Below, piece after piece: positions 13,215-22,327 of a stretch of DNA of 64,000 nt. A program made the translations under genes and the position numbers. This DNA comes from Streptomyces xanthophaeus. GTDB taxonomy: Bacteria > Actinomycetota > Actinomycetes > Streptomycetales > Streptomycetaceae. The notes beneath the pieces were generated by a model. That model had not been told where the DNA came from. It saw nothing but the letters and a program-made list of their open reading frames with translations, and searched no databases. Every line of letters starts with the position of its first letter. Within the stretch, counting starts at the first letter, position 1. Location: the NCBI RefSeq assembly GCF_000725805.1, contig NZ_JOFT01000024.1, positions 1 through 64,000 of the forward strand. The letters run 5' to 3'.

Positions 13215-13335
13215 CTGGGTGCTCCGTAGGTCGAAAGGGCAGGCAGGCGGACTGACTGGCGGGAGTGCGGGCAGGGCGGGGCGGGGCCGGGCGCAGCGCG
13301 GCGCGGGGCCCCGCGGGGGCCCTCACGCGTCGGAA

Positions 13336-13965
<630 letters not shown>

Positions 13966-14070
13966 TCCACGGTAGCAGGACGATTCCACCGCGCCCGAAC
14001 CGGGCTCGCACCGGCCCCCCTGAAAGAGGCGGCGGAGAGCATTCGGCTTGACGCATCCAAGTAACGCTGC

Positions 14071-14092
14071 GTAACCTCACAGTGAGTTACCA
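14071..14092 (+). promoter_or_regulatory. Probable BldD autoregulatory box
   Basis: AGTGAGTTAC at 14081-14090, inside the partial palindrome GTAAC...GTTAC from 14071, resembles the BldD operator (AGTnA spacer TnACT type). It lies about 80 bases before the bldD start. BldD is known to repress its own gene. The match is not perfect in the last base, so this is a candidate only. Confidence 0.5.
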
Positions 14093-14170
14093 GCCGCGCG
14101 GCGGAGCCGCACGTGGTCAAGGCCGTCACAGCGTCCATGTCGTCACAGCGTCACAGCGTCCGGGAGCGTT

Positions 14171-14671
14171 ATGTCCAGCGAATACGCCAAACAGCTCGGG
14201 GCCAAGCTCCGCGCCATCCGCACCCAGCAGGGCCTTTCCCTCCACGGTGTCGAGGAGAAGTCCCAGGGCCGTTGGAAGGCCGTGGTGGTCGGTTCCTACG
14301 AGCGCGGGGACCGCGCCGTGACCGTCCAGCGCCTTGCCGAGCTGGCGGACTTCTACGGGGTTCCGGTGCAGGAGCTGCTGCCGGGCACGACCCCCGGCGG
14401 GGCCGCCGAGCCGCCGCCGAAGCTCCGTCTCGACCTTGAGCGCCTCGCGGGCGTGCCCGCTGAGAAGGCCGGTCCGCTCCAGCGGTACGCGGCGACCATC
14501 CAGAGCCAGCGCGGGGACTACAACGGCAAGGTGCTGTCGATCCGCCAGGACGACCTGCGCACCCTGGCCGTCATCTACGACCAGTCCCCCTCGGTCCTCA
14601 CCGAGCAGCTGATCAGCTGGGGCGTGCTGGACGCGGACGCGCGCCGCGCCGTGGCGCACGAGGACGCCTGA
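14171..14671 (+). CDS. bldD: BldD, c-di-GMP-responsive developmental master repressor
   Basis: Represses sporulation genes during vegetative growth of Streptomyces. A tetramer of c-di-GMP dimerises it and enables DNA binding. The N-terminal half (residues 1-70) is an XRE-type helix-turn-helix domain (LGAKLRAIRTQQGLSLHGVEEKS). The C-terminal domain carries the c-di-GMP signature, R114-G-D116 followed by R125-Q-D-D128, at the positions known for S. venezuelae BldD. The 166-aa length is standard. It is transcribed alone, divergent from pyrR and closed by a strong terminator. Confidence 0.98.
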   Translation: MSSEYAKQLGAKLRAIRTQQGLSLHGVEEKSQGRWKAVVVGSYERGDRAVTVQRLAELADFYGVPVQELLPGTTPGGAAEPPPKLRLDLERLAGVPAEKAGPLQRYAATIQSQRGDYNGKVLSIRQDDLRTLAVIYDQSPSVLTEQLISWGVLDADARRAVAHEDA

Positions 14672-14701
14672 GCCTCGGGCTCCAGGCCAGCAGAAACGTT
14701 T

Positions 14702-14741
14702 ACCGGTGGCGCCGGTCCCGCAAGGGGCCGGCGCCACCGGT
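14702..14741 (+). terminator. bldD terminator hairpin
   Basis: Perfect 14-bp inverted repeat (14702-14715 with 14728-14741) about 30 bases after the bldD stop. TCCC/GGGG bases extend the stem inward, and TCTTTGG follows. A typical strong intrinsic terminator. Confidence 0.85.
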
Positions 14742-14773
14742 CTTTGGCACGGCCGCGGATCGGCGCAGCAGAA

Positions 14774-14813
14774 GGCGGAGGGCCCGTGGCGCATGCGCCA
14801 CGGGCCCTCCGCC
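14774..14813. terminator. 40-base perfect palindrome between convergent bldD and nusB
   Basis: Bases 14774-14813 form an uninterrupted perfect palindrome (arms GGCGGAGGGCCCGTGGCGCA and its complement). Placed between convergent bldD and nusB, and only 32 bases after another terminator, it most likely stops leftward transcription from nusB and also backs up the bldD terminator. Confidence 0.8.
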
Positions 14814-14829
14814 CTGCCTGACCCGGGCG

Positions 14830-15258
14830 CTAGTCGCGCCGCAGGTTCGGCTTCAGCTCCTTGAAACGGCCCAGCAGGCCGTTCACGAACGCAGGAGAGT
14901 CGTCCGTGGAGAATTCCTTCGCCAGCTGGACGGCCTCGTCGATGGCCACGGCGTCCGGGGTGTCGTCCACCCAGATCAGCTCGTAGGCACCGAGCCGCAG
15001 CAGGTTGCGGTCCACGACCGGCATGCGGTCGATGTCCCAGTCCACGGCGTAGGTGACGATCAGGTCGTCGATGCGGTTCACCTTGTCGGCGTACCCCTCG
15101 ACGAGATCCATCGTGAAGGCGCTGACCGGCGGCTGCCGGTCGTCCGACCGCGCGTGGCGGATCCAGTCCGCGAGGACCTCGCGCACGGGCACACCGCGCT
15201 GGTCGGCCTCGAAGAGGATCTGGAAGGCGCGCTTGCGCGCATTGCTCCGAGCAGCCAC
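14830..15258 (-). CDS. nusB: Transcription antitermination factor NusB
   Basis: Binds boxA RNA with NusE (S10) during rRNA transcription. The 142-aa all-helical protein starts MAARSNARKRAFQILFEADQRG and contains RIDDLIVTYAVDWDIDRMPVVDRNLLRLGAYEL and VAIDEAVQLAKEFSTDDSPAFVNGLLG, the conserved NusB core. It starts four bases after the efp stop, so the two are co-transcribed, as is common in bacteria. Confidence 0.96.
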   Translation of the reverse strand: MAARSNARKRAFQILFEADQRGVPVREVLADWIRHARSDDRQPPVSAFTMDLVEGYADKVNRIDDLIVTYAVDWDIDRMPVVDRNLLRLGAYELIWVDDTPDAVAIDEAVQLAKEFSTDDSPAFVNGLLGRFKELKPNLRRD

Positions 15259-15261
15259 GGG

Positions 15262-15828
15262 TTAGTTGCTCTTCCGGCCGAGGTAGTCGCTGGTGCGGGT
15301 GTCGACCTTGACCGTCTCGCCCGTGGTGATGAAGAGCGGGACCTGGATCTCGTAGCCGGTCTCCAGCGTGGCGGGCTTGGTGCCGCCGGTGGAGCGGTCG
15401 CCCTGGACGCCCGGGTCGGTGTGCTCGATCTTGAGCTCGACCGCGGCCGGGAGCTCGACGTAGAGCACCTCGCCCTCGTGCTGGGCGACGGAGGCGGTGA
15501 AGCCCTCGATCAGGAAGTTGGCGGCGTCGCCGACAGCCTTGCGGTCGACCATCAGCTGGTCGTAGGTGTCCATGTCCATGAAGACGAAGTACTCGCCGTC
15601 CATGTACGAGAACTGCATGTCACGGCGGTCGATCGTGGCCGTTTCGACCTTGACGCCGGCGTTGAAGGTCTTGTCGACGACCTTGCCCGAGAGCACGTTC
15701 TTGAGCTTGGTACGCACGAAGGCCGGGCCCTTGCCGGGCTTGACGTGCTGGAACTCGACGACGGACCAGAGCTGGCCCCCGTCGAGCTTCAGCACCATGC
15801 CGTTCTTGAGGTCGTTCGTGGAAGCCAC
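15262..15828 (-). CDS. efp: Translation elongation factor P
   Basis: Relieves ribosome stalling at polyproline stretches, which are frequent in high-GC actinobacteria. The 188-aa protein has the three beta-barrel domains. Domain I carries the decoding loop VKPGKGPAF with Lys33 at the tip. A PGKGP loop is typical of actinobacterial EF-P, reported to work without lysine modification. No EpmA/EpmB modification genes are nearby. It is followed within four bases by nusB. Confidence 0.97.
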   Translation of the reverse strand: MASTNDLKNGMVLKLDGGQLWSVVEFQHVKPGKGPAFVRTKLKNVLSGKVVDKTFNAGVKVETATIDRRDMQFSYMDGEYFVFMDMDTYDQLMVDRKAVGDAANFLIEGFTASVAQHEGEVLYVELPAAVELKIEHTDPGVQGDRSTGGTKPATLETGYEIQVPLFITTGETVKVDTRTSDYLGRKSN

Positions 15829-15887
15829 GGTTGCGGAATCTCCTGCACTGGAAGACCACGGGTGCGCGCACAGCCCGCCGTAGCGGG

Positions 15888-16994
15888 CTAGAGCGCGAGC
15901 AGCTCCTTGGTCGTAATGGTGAGTAGCTCGGGACCGCCGTCCGCCTCGGGGCGTACGACGAGCGTGTCATCGATCCGGACACCTCCCCGGCCCGGGAGGT
16001 GAACCCCCGGTTCGACGGTGACCGGCACGCAAGCGTCCAGTTTACCCATTGCCGTAGGTGCAAGCTGCGGGTCCTCGTCGATTTCGAGACCGACACCGTG
16101 TCCCATCCACGCCGCGAGGCAGTCTCCGTGGCCCGCGGAGTCCAGAACGGAGCGTGCCGCGTGGTCCACGTCCCGGTACGCGGCGCCCGGCAGCAGCGCC
16201 TCGCGGCCGGCCCGCTGAGCGGCGAAGACCAGCTCGTACAGCTCGATCTGCCAGTCCGCCGGGGTGGTGCCGATCACGAACGTCCGGCCGATCTCGCACC
16301 GGTAGCCGCGGTAGTTGGCGCCGAGGCACACGGAGAGGAAGTCGCCCTCCTCGACCCGGCGGTCGGAGGGCCGGTGCCGGGAGCGCCCGGAGTGCGGGCC
16401 CGTGCCGACGGAGGTCGGGAAGGCCGGCCCGTCCGCCCCGTGGTCCACGAGCCGCCGCTCCAGCTCCAGGGCCAGGTGCCGTTCCGTGCGCCCCACCAGG
16501 ATCGACTCCAGCAGCTCTCCGAGGGCCTGATCGGCGATCTCGGCGGCGATCCGCAGGCAGGCGATCTCCTCCTCGTCCTTGACCAGGCGCTGCTGTTCCA
16601 CCGCGGTCCCGAGGTCGGCGAGCCGCAGCGTCGGGGCCACGGAGCGCAGGGCCCGGTGCCTGCCCACGGTGAGGTGGTGCTCCTCCACCGCCAGCGAGTC
16701 GGCCCGTACGGCGGCGGCCAGATCGGCCGCGGCCACGGCCGGGTCCCCGCCGGGGCCCGACAGCACGGAGACGGCGAGCCCCTCGTCGAGGCGGCCCTCG
16801 TCGGCCTCACCGGTGGGCGCCGAACCGCAGAACATCACGTCCTCGGAAGGGCCCACGAGGAGTACGGCACCCAGCGGGGACGCCCCGGAGAGGTAGCGGA
16901 CGTTCGCCGGACGCGTGATCAGTGCGGCGGCGTTCCCCGCGGCGGCACATCGGTCGCGGAGCAGGCCACGGCGGGCGGCGTACACGTCTGACAT
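15888..16994 (-). CDS. Xaa-Pro aminopeptidase-like (M24 family) protein with altered metal site
   Basis: Belongs to the creatinase/aminopeptidase P family by overall layout: an N-terminal creatinase-like domain (about 1-130) followed by the pita-bread domain. The five metal ligands of M24 enzymes are only partly kept. The usual first Asp is Cys223 (FLSVCLGA), the second Asp is Glu234 (YRCEIGRTF), His299 (MGHGVGL) and Glu328 (VEPG) remain, and the last Glu is Asp342 (GVRIDD). The catalytic His after GHGVGL is Asp306. It may use another metal, be very slow, or have a non-catalytic role. The ATG at 16994 gives 368 aa. The frame runs open to 17198 without family similarity. It lies upstream of efp, the usual place for a pepQ/pepP-type gene. 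Confidence 0.88.
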   Translation of the reverse strand: MSDVYAARRGLLRDRCAAAGNAAALITRPANVRYLSGASPLGAVLLVGPSEDVMFCGSAPTGEADEGRLDEGLAVSVLSGPGGDPAVAAADLAAAVRADSLAVEEHHLTVGRHRALRSVAPTLRLADLGTAVEQQRLVKDEEEIACLRIAAEIADQALGELLESILVGRTERHLALELERRLVDHGADGPAFPTSVGTGPHSGRSRHRPSDRRVEEGDFLSVCLGANYRGYRCEIGRTFVIGTTPADWQIELYELVFAAQRAGREALLPGAAYRDVDHAARSVLDSAGHGDCLAAWMGHGVGLEIDEDPQLAPTAMGKLDACVPVTVEPGVHLPGRGGVRIDDTLVVRPEADGGPELLTITTKELLAL

Positions 16995-17130
16995 GTCTTC
17001 GAGCGTACGAGCGCCCCGCGCATCCGGCCTGACGAGCGCGTCCGGACGGGGCCTCAGCCCTCGCGGGAAACAAACGGAAGGGGAAGCGGGTGGGGAAGCG
17101 GGAAGGCGGTGGGCCGCCGCCCCGCCTCGG

Positions 17131-17880
17131 TCACCAGGCCGCGGGAGCCGCGATCGCGCGGGCCAGCGCCTCGTCCAGGGCCCGCGCGGTCCCCTCAACG
17201 TCGAGGTGCGAATTGTCGATGATCGGCAGGCCGGAGCCGTACCAGCCCGCCATCCGCCCGTGAATCCGCGCGACTTCCTCGTCGGAGAGCCTGCGGTTGC
17301 CCGAGCGGGCCGCGTTGCGCTCCAGGACGATCTCCAGGCCCGGCAGCAGGACCACCGGCAGCAGCGCGGGGCCCACGTGCCGCTTCCAGCCGCCCAGGCC
17401 CACCACCGGCCGGTCCGGGAAGACGGCGTCGTCGAGGATGCAGGAGATCCCGTTCGCCAGGAAGTTGCGGGCGGCGAAGCCGCAGGTGCGGCGGGCGAGG
17501 CGGTACTGGGCCTCGGAGTGGTCGTTCCAGCCCGCCTGCGGGTCCGCGAAGCCCGAGCAGACCCACTCCCGGACGTCGTCCAGGCTCACGTGGGCGGTCG
17601 GCACCGGGCGGGTGCTCGCCCAGTGCCGGGCCACGGTGGTCTTGCCCGCGCCCGCCGGCCCGATGAGCAGGACGGCGAGGGTCGCTCCTCCCGTACCGGC
17701 CACCGCGGGCGGAAGCGGAATGTGGCCGGTGGTCTCCCCCACGGGCGGCGCCGGGGGCGGCGGCACGGCCGGGGAGCCCGGCCAACCCTGCGCCGGGGGT
17801 ATCGGCGGCTGTGCCGGCGCGGCCGGGTGCTGTCCCGACTGCCCCCAGCCTGCGCCCCCGCCCCCCACTCCTTGCTGCAT
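17131..17880 (-). CDS. P-loop ATPase/kinase-like protein with proline-rich N-terminus
   Basis: Function unknown. Residues 1-60 are a flexible Gly/Pro/Gln-rich segment (QPPIPPAQGW, VPPPPAPPV). The rest is an AAA_33-type zeta-toxin/kinase-like fold: Walker A LLIGPAGAGKTTVARHW (about 72-88), then SLDDVREWVCSGF, LARRTCGFAARNFLANGIS, CILDDAVFPDR and a late Arg-rich helix (RNAARSGNRRLSDEEVARIH) that could be the lid. Such proteins phosphorylate small molecules or proteins, but the substrate cannot be read from the sequence. It lies between aroQ and the peptidase-like gene, likely as the tail of the aro operon or separately promoted. Confidence 0.82.
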   Translation of the reverse strand: MQQGVGGGGAGWGQSGQHPAAPAQPPIPPAQGWPGSPAVPPPPAPPVGETTGHIPLPPAVAGTGGATLAVLLIGPAGAGKTTVARHWASTRPVPTAHVSLDDVREWVCSGFADPQAGWNDHSEAQYRLARRTCGFAARNFLANGISCILDDAVFPDRPVVGLGGWKRHVGPALLPVVLLPGLEIVLERNAARSGNRRLSDEEVARIHGRMAGWYGSGLPIIDNSHLDVEGTARALDEALARAIAAPAAW

Positions 17881-17984
17881 CCGCTGCCACTCCGTCTCGT
17901 TCCGGCGACTGATGCGAGAACGTTATATGACCCGGGAGGTCCCACCGTCCACCAGCACCTCCCCCGGCGCCGCCGGGCGCAGCG

Positions 17985-18425
17985 TCAGGCGGTGATCTCG
18001 TCCGCCAGCGCGCGCAGCGCCAGCCGGTACGAGCCGATGCCGAAGCCCGCCACCGTCCCGGTCGCCACCGCGGCGATGACCGAGGTGTGCCGGAACTCCT
18101 CGCGGGCGTACGGATTCGAGATGTGCACCTCGATCAGCGGAGCGGTGCGCTGCGCGGCCGCGTCCCGCATCCCGTACGAATAGTGCGTGAAGGCCCCCGG
18201 GTTGATCACCACGGGGATCTTCCCGTCCGCCGCCTCGTGGAGCCAGCGGATCATCTCGCCCTCGTCGTTGGTCTCGCGGACCTCGACGTCGAAGCCGAGT
18301 TCCCCGCCCACCGCGCGGCAGCTCTCCACGAGTCCGGCGTACGAGGTGGCCCCGTACACGTCGGGCTCGCGCGAACCGAGGCGGCCCAGGTTGGGGCCGT
18401 TGAGCACCAGGACCTGCCGGCTCAC
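17985..18425 (-). CDS. aroQ: 3-dehydroquinate dehydratase (type II)
   Basis: Third step of the shikimate pathway. The 146-aa size and the motifs [18 protein letters not shown] (with the catalytic Tyr), [15 protein letters not shown] and [17 protein letters not shown] (catalytic His) define the type II dodecameric enzyme. The GTG at 18425 overlaps the aroB stop by four bases. The frame is open far upstream across aroB, but only this part is AroQ. Confidence 0.96.
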   Translation of the reverse strand: MSRQVLVLNGPNLGRLGSREPDVYGATSYAGLVESCRAVGGELGFDVEVRETNDEGEMIRWLHEAADGKIPVVINPGAFTHYSYGMRDAAAQRTAPLIEVHISNPYAREEFRHTSVIAAVATGTVAGFGIGSYRLALRALADEITA

Positions 18426-19513
18426 GCCGACACCTCGCCGTACGCGGCGATCAGGTGCGCCGGGTCGGGTCCTTCGAGGACGGTCGGCTTGCCCAGGCCG
18501 TCCAGGACGATGAAGCGCAGCAGGTTGCCGCGGGACTTCTTGTCGACCTGCATGGTCTGGAGCAGCTTGGTCCACTGGTCGCCGCGGTAGGTCAGCGGCA
18601 GGCCGACCGAGGCCAGGATCTCGCGGTGGCGGTCGGCCGTCGCGTCGTCCAGCCGTCCGGCGAGGCGGCCGAGTTCCGCCGCGAAGACCATGCCGACGGA
18701 CACGGCCGCGCCGTGCCGCCACTTGTAGCGCTCGTTCTTCTCGATGGCGTGCGCGAGGGTGTGGCCGTAGTTGAGGACCTCGCGCAGGCCCGACTCCTTG
18801 AGGTCGCTGGAGACCACGTCGGCCTTGACCTGGATGGAGCGCACGATCAGCTCGGCCGTGTGCGGGCCTGCGGGCGTACGGGCGGCCTGCGGGTCCTCCT
18901 CGATCAGGTCGAGGATCTTCGGGTCGGAGATGAATCCGGCCTTGATGATCTCGGCCAGGCCGCTCACGTAGTCGTTGACCGGGAGCGAGTCCAGGGCCGC
19001 GAGGTCGCACAGCACGCCGGCGGGCGGGTGGAAGGCGCCGACGAGGTTCTTGCCCTCGGCGGTGTTGATGCCGGTCTTGCCGCCCACGGCCGCGTCCACC
19101 ATCGCGAGGACGGTGGTCGGTACGGCGACCCAGCGCACCCCGCGCAGCCAGCTGGCCGCGACGAAGCCCGCGAGGTCGGTGGTGGCTCCGCCGCCGACGC
19201 CGACGATCACGTCGGTGCGGGTGAAGCCGGACTGGCCGAGCGCCTTCCAGCAGTACGCCGCCACCTCGACGGTCTTGGCCTCCTCGGCGTTGGGCACCTG
19301 GATGGCGACCGCCTCGTAGCCCTGCTCCGCCAGGTCGTCGCGCAGTGCCTCGCCCGTCGAGGCCAGGGCCTCGGGGTGGATCACGGCGACCCGCTGGGCC
19401 TTCGTACCGATCAGGGTGCCGAGTTCGCCGAGCAGCTGCCGGCCGACCAGCACGTCGTACGCGTCGTGTCCGGGGCTCGCGCCGACCTGGATCCGCGTCA
19501 CCTGGTCTGTCAT
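18422..19513 (-). CDS. aroB: 3-dehydroquinate synthase
   Basis: Second step of the shikimate pathway: cyclises DAHP using NAD and a divalent metal. It contains [44 protein letters not shown] and the metal-binding [11 protein letters not shown] and [10 protein letters not shown]. The ATG at 19513 gives 363 aa and overlaps the aroK stop by four bases (ATGA). The extra 43 upstream codons of the frame lie within aroK and are not AroB. Confidence 0.97.
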   Translation of the reverse strand: MTDQVTRIQVGASPGHDAYDVLVGRQLLGELGTLIGTKAQRVAVIHPEALASTGEALRDDLAEQGYEAVAIQVPNAEEAKTVEVAAYCWKALGQSGFTRTDVIVGVGGGATTDLAGFVAASWLRGVRWVAVPTTVLAMVDAAVGGKTGINTAEGKNLVGAFHPPAGVLCDLAALDSLPVNDYVSGLAEIIKAGFISDPKILDLIEEDPQAARTPAGPHTAELIVRSIQVKADVVSSDLKESGLREVLNYGHTLAHAIEKNERYKWRHGAAVSVGMVFAAELGRLAGRLDDATADRHREILASVGLPLTYRGDQWTKLLQTMQVDKKSRGNLLRFIVLDGLGKPTVLEGPDPAHLIAAYGEVSA

Positions 19514-20028
19514 ACGTCCTTCAACTCCAGAGCGTCGAGGACCGCTTGCGCGACCTCTTCGGGGGTGCGGTCGTCGGTGGTCACCACGACGCGCGCGACT
19601 TCGGTGTACAGGGGGCGCCTGGCCTCCATCAGCTCGCGCCACTGGCGGCGCGGGTTGACGGCCAGCAGCGGGCGCGCGGCGCCGAGGCCCACGCGCCGTA
19701 CGGCTTCCTCGACGTCCATCGACAGGTAGGCGACGGGGAGGCCGGCGAGCAGCGCACGGGTGTCCGCGTCGAGCACCGCGCCGCCGCCGAGGGCGAGGAC
19801 TCCGGTGTGCTCGGCGACGGCGGCGGAGACCGCCTTGCGCTCCAGCTCACGGAAGTACGGCTCGCCCTCGTCGACGAAGATGTCGGCGATCTCCCGGCCC
19901 TGGGCCGCCACGATGTCGGCGTCGGTGTCCCGGTAGGGGACGCCGAGCCGCCCGGCCAGCAGCGCGCCCACCGTGGACTTGCCGGACCCCATGGGGCCGA
20001 CGAGGACGACCAGCGGTCCGCGCGTCAC
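19510..20028 (-). CDS. aroK: Shikimate kinase
   Basis: Phosphorylates shikimate with ATP. The 172-aa NMP-kinase fold has Walker [34 protein letters not shown] for shikimate binding, [10 protein letters not shown], and the lid region [27 protein letters not shown]. The GTG at 20028 overlaps aroC by four bases (GTGA), the same coupling arrangement as at aroB and aroQ. Confidence 0.97.
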   Translation of the reverse strand: MTRGPLVVLVGPMGSGKSTVGALLAGRLGVPYRDTDADIVAAQGREIADIFVDEGEPYFRELERKAVSAAVAEHTGVLALGGGAVLDADTRALLAGLPVAYLSMDVEEAVRRVGLGAARPLLAVNPRRQWRELMEARRPLYTEVARVVVTTDDRTPEEVAQAVLDALELKDV

Positions 20029-21209
20029 CGGATCTGCAGGTTGTCGAGGTAGGACTGCACGTTGCGCCGGGTCTCGGGGACCGAGTCGCCGCCGAACTTC
20101 TCGACGACCGCGTCGGCCAGGACGAGCGCGACCATGGCCTCGGCGACGATGCCCGCGGCCGGCACGGCACACACGTCGGAGCGCTGGTGGTGGGCCACCG
20201 TCGCCTCGCCGGTCGCCACGTCCACCGTGGCCAGCGCGCGCGGCACGGTCGCGATGGGCTTCATCGCGGCGCGGACGCGCAGCAGCTCGCCGGTGGTCAG
20301 GCCGCCCTCGGTACCGCCGGAGCGGCCGGAGGTGCGGCGCAGGCCCTCGTCGGTGGAGACGATCTCGTCGTGCGCCTTGGACCCGGGTACGCGGGCCAGC
20401 TCGAAGCCGTCGCCGACCTCGACGCCCTTGATGGCCTGGATGCCCATGAGCGCGGCCGCGAGGCGCGCGTCGAGGCGGCGGTCCCAGTGCACGTGCGAGC
20501 CGAGGCCGACGGGGACCCCGTACGCGAGCACCTCGACGACGCCGCCGAGGGTGTCGCCGTCCTTGTGGGCCTGGTCGATCTCGGCGACCATCGCCTTCGA
20601 CGCGTCGGCGTCGAGGCAGCGCACCGGGTCGGCGTCGAGCTTGTCGACGTCGGCGGGGGTCGGGTAGACGCCGTAGGGCGCCTTGGCCGCGGCCAGTTCG
20701 ACCACGTGCGAGACGATCTCGATGCCGGCGGCCTCCTTGATGAAGGACCGGGCGACGGCGCCGAGGGCGACCCGGGCGGCCGTCTCACGGGCGCTGGCGC
20801 GCTCCAGGATCGGGCGTGCCTCGGAGAAGCCGTACTTCTGCATGCCCGCCAGGTCGGCGTGACCGGGGCGGGGGCGGGTCAGCGGCGCGTTGCGGCCGGT
20901 GTCCTTCAGCAGCGAGGGGTCGACCGGGTCGGCCGACATGACGGTCTCCCACTTCGGCCACTCGGTGTTGCCGATCATGACGGCGATCGGCGAACCCTGC
21001 GAGAGCCCGTGGCGGACGCCGCCGAGGAAGGTGATCTCGTCCTGCTCGAACTTCATCCGGGCACCGCGGCCGTAGCCGAGCCGGCGCCGGGCCAAGTGGT
21101 CGGCCACCAGCTCGGTGGTGACCGGGACGCCGGCGGGAAGGCCCTCCAGCGTCGCCACCAGCGCCGGTCCGTGCGACTCCCCGGCAGTCAGCCAACGCAA
21201 CCTGCTCAA
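20025..21209 (-). CDS. aroC: Chorismate synthase
   Basis: Last common step of aromatic synthesis, making chorismate with reduced FMN. Family signatures are [14 protein letters not shown] at the start, [35 protein letters not shown] and [17 protein letters not shown]. The 394-aa length is standard. It is the first gene of the coupled aroC-aroK-aroB-aroQ set. Confidence 0.98.
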   Translation of the reverse strand: MSRLRWLTAGESHGPALVATLEGLPAGVPVTTELVADHLARRRLGYGRGARMKFEQDEITFLGGVRHGLSQGSPIAVMIGNTEWPKWETVMSADPVDPSLLKDTGRNAPLTRPRPGHADLAGMQKYGFSEARPILERASARETAARVALGAVARSFIKEAAGIEIVSHVVELAAAKAPYGVYPTPADVDKLDADPVRCLDADASKAMVAEIDQAHKDGDTLGGVVEVLAYGVPVGLGSHVHWDRRLDARLAAALMGIQAIKGVEVGDGFELARVPGSKAHDEIVSTDEGLRRTSGRSGGTEGGLTTGELLRVRAAMKPIATVPRALATVDVATGEATVAHHQRSDVCAVPAAGIVAEAMVALVLADAVVEKFGGDSVPETRRNVQSYLDNLQIR

Positions 21210-21406
21210 CGATGCTCCTCATGCTCGCGCCTGATACAGCGACGGCGCGATCGGGTGCGCGGCCCGGACCCGCCGTACCCGATCCTCCCATGTCCGGACC
21301 GGTACACCGGGCCCCGGTCCAGCAATCGGACGGCTTGTCCATCAGCTGAGCGCCCACGGGCCTGGGACGGACGGCCCTGAGGAGCCCCGGAGGGCCCCGG
21401 TGACGC

Positions 21407-21501
21407 TAGGCCGTCTCTTTCGGCTCTTGCCGGGTCCGCGCCGCCCGGCACGGCACCGGACGGCGCGGACCTGACCGACAAGATCCGAAAGAGCCGACCT
21501 A
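21407..21501 (-). terminator. Large two-part hairpin at the aroE 3' end
   Basis: Outer imperfect 17-bp stem (21407-21423 with 21485-21501) enclosing a perfect 11-bp stem (21433-21443 with 21461-21471). The outer arm includes the aroE TAG stop. Its place at the end of aroE and before aroC suggests that it ends the alaS-ruvX-mltG-aroE transcript. The rest of the 289-base aroE-aroC gap (21210-21406) presumably holds the aroC promoter, but I see no clear motif there. Confidence 0.7.
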
Positions 21502-22320
21502 GCGGCCGGCGAGGGCCCGTTCTCCCGCGGCCCGCATGGCCGCGAGGGGTCCGGGGCGGCCGGTCATCTGTGCGACCTGGAGCACGGCCTGGTGGACCAG
21601 CAGGTCCAGCCCGCCGACGACCTTGCCGCCGCGCTCGGACCAGGCCGCCGCGAGGGCGGTCGGCCAGGGGTCGTAGAGCACGTCGAAGAGGGTCCCGGCG
21701 CCCTCGGGCACGGATGCGGCGAGGGAGTCCGTGGTGCCGGCCGGGGTGGTCGCGATCACCAGCGGGGCGGCGAGGGCCCCGGCCGCCTGCGACCAGTCCT
21801 CCGTGCGGACGGCCACGCCGAGGCGCTCGCCCCACCGGTGCATCTCGTCGGCGCGGGCGCGCGAGCGGACGTACGCGGTGACCTCGCCGGTGCAGATCCG
21901 GGAGAGGGCGGCCAGCGCCGAGGAGGCGGTGGCCCCCGCCCCCAGGACGGCCGCGGAGGGCACCTTCTCGACGCCGCGCTCGTGCAGGGCCGCGACGATG
22001 CCGGGGATGTCGGTGTTGTCGCCGAGGCGGCGGCCGTCCTCGGTGAGGACGACCGTGTTGACCGCCTCCACCGAGGCCGCGGTGTCGCTGATGCCGTCGA
22101 GGAGCGGGATGACCGCCCGCTTGAGCGGCATGGTCAGCGACAGGCCCCGCCAGTCCGGACCGAGGCCGCCCACGAACGCCGGGAGAGCGGCCTCGTCGAT
22201 CTCGAAGCGGTCGTAGGACCAGTCGTCGAGGCCGAGCTCCTGGTAGGCGGCGCGGTGCAGCACCGGTGAGAGGGAGTGCTCGATGGGCGAACCCAGCACC
22301 GCGGCCCGTATCCGTGACAT
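21499..22320 (-). CDS. aroE: Shikimate dehydrogenase
   Basis: Reduces 3-dehydroshikimate to shikimate with NADPH. The N-terminal substrate domain has SPIEHSLSPVLHRAAY and SLTMPLKRAV with the catalytic Lys. DNTDIPGIVAAL holds the catalytic Asp, and the NADP fold starts at AAVLGAGATASSALAAL. The 273-aa length is normal. It is separated from the other aro genes by a large hairpin and starts seven bases after mltG, so it is expressed with mltG. Confidence 0.95.
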   Translation of the reverse strand: MSRIRAAVLGSPIEHSLSPVLHRAAYQELGLDDWSYDRFEIDEAALPAFVGGLGPDWRGLSLTMPLKRAVIPLLDGISDTAASVEAVNTVVLTEDGRRLGDNTDIPGIVAALHERGVEKVPSAAVLGAGATASSALAALSRICTGEVTAYVRSRARADEMHRWGERLGVAVRTEDWSQAAGALAAPLVIATTPAGTTDSLAASVPEGAGTLFDVLYDPWPTALAAAWSERGGKVVGGLDLLVHQAVLQVAQMTGRPGPLAAMRAAGERALAGR

Positions 22321-22327
22321 GTCGTGC

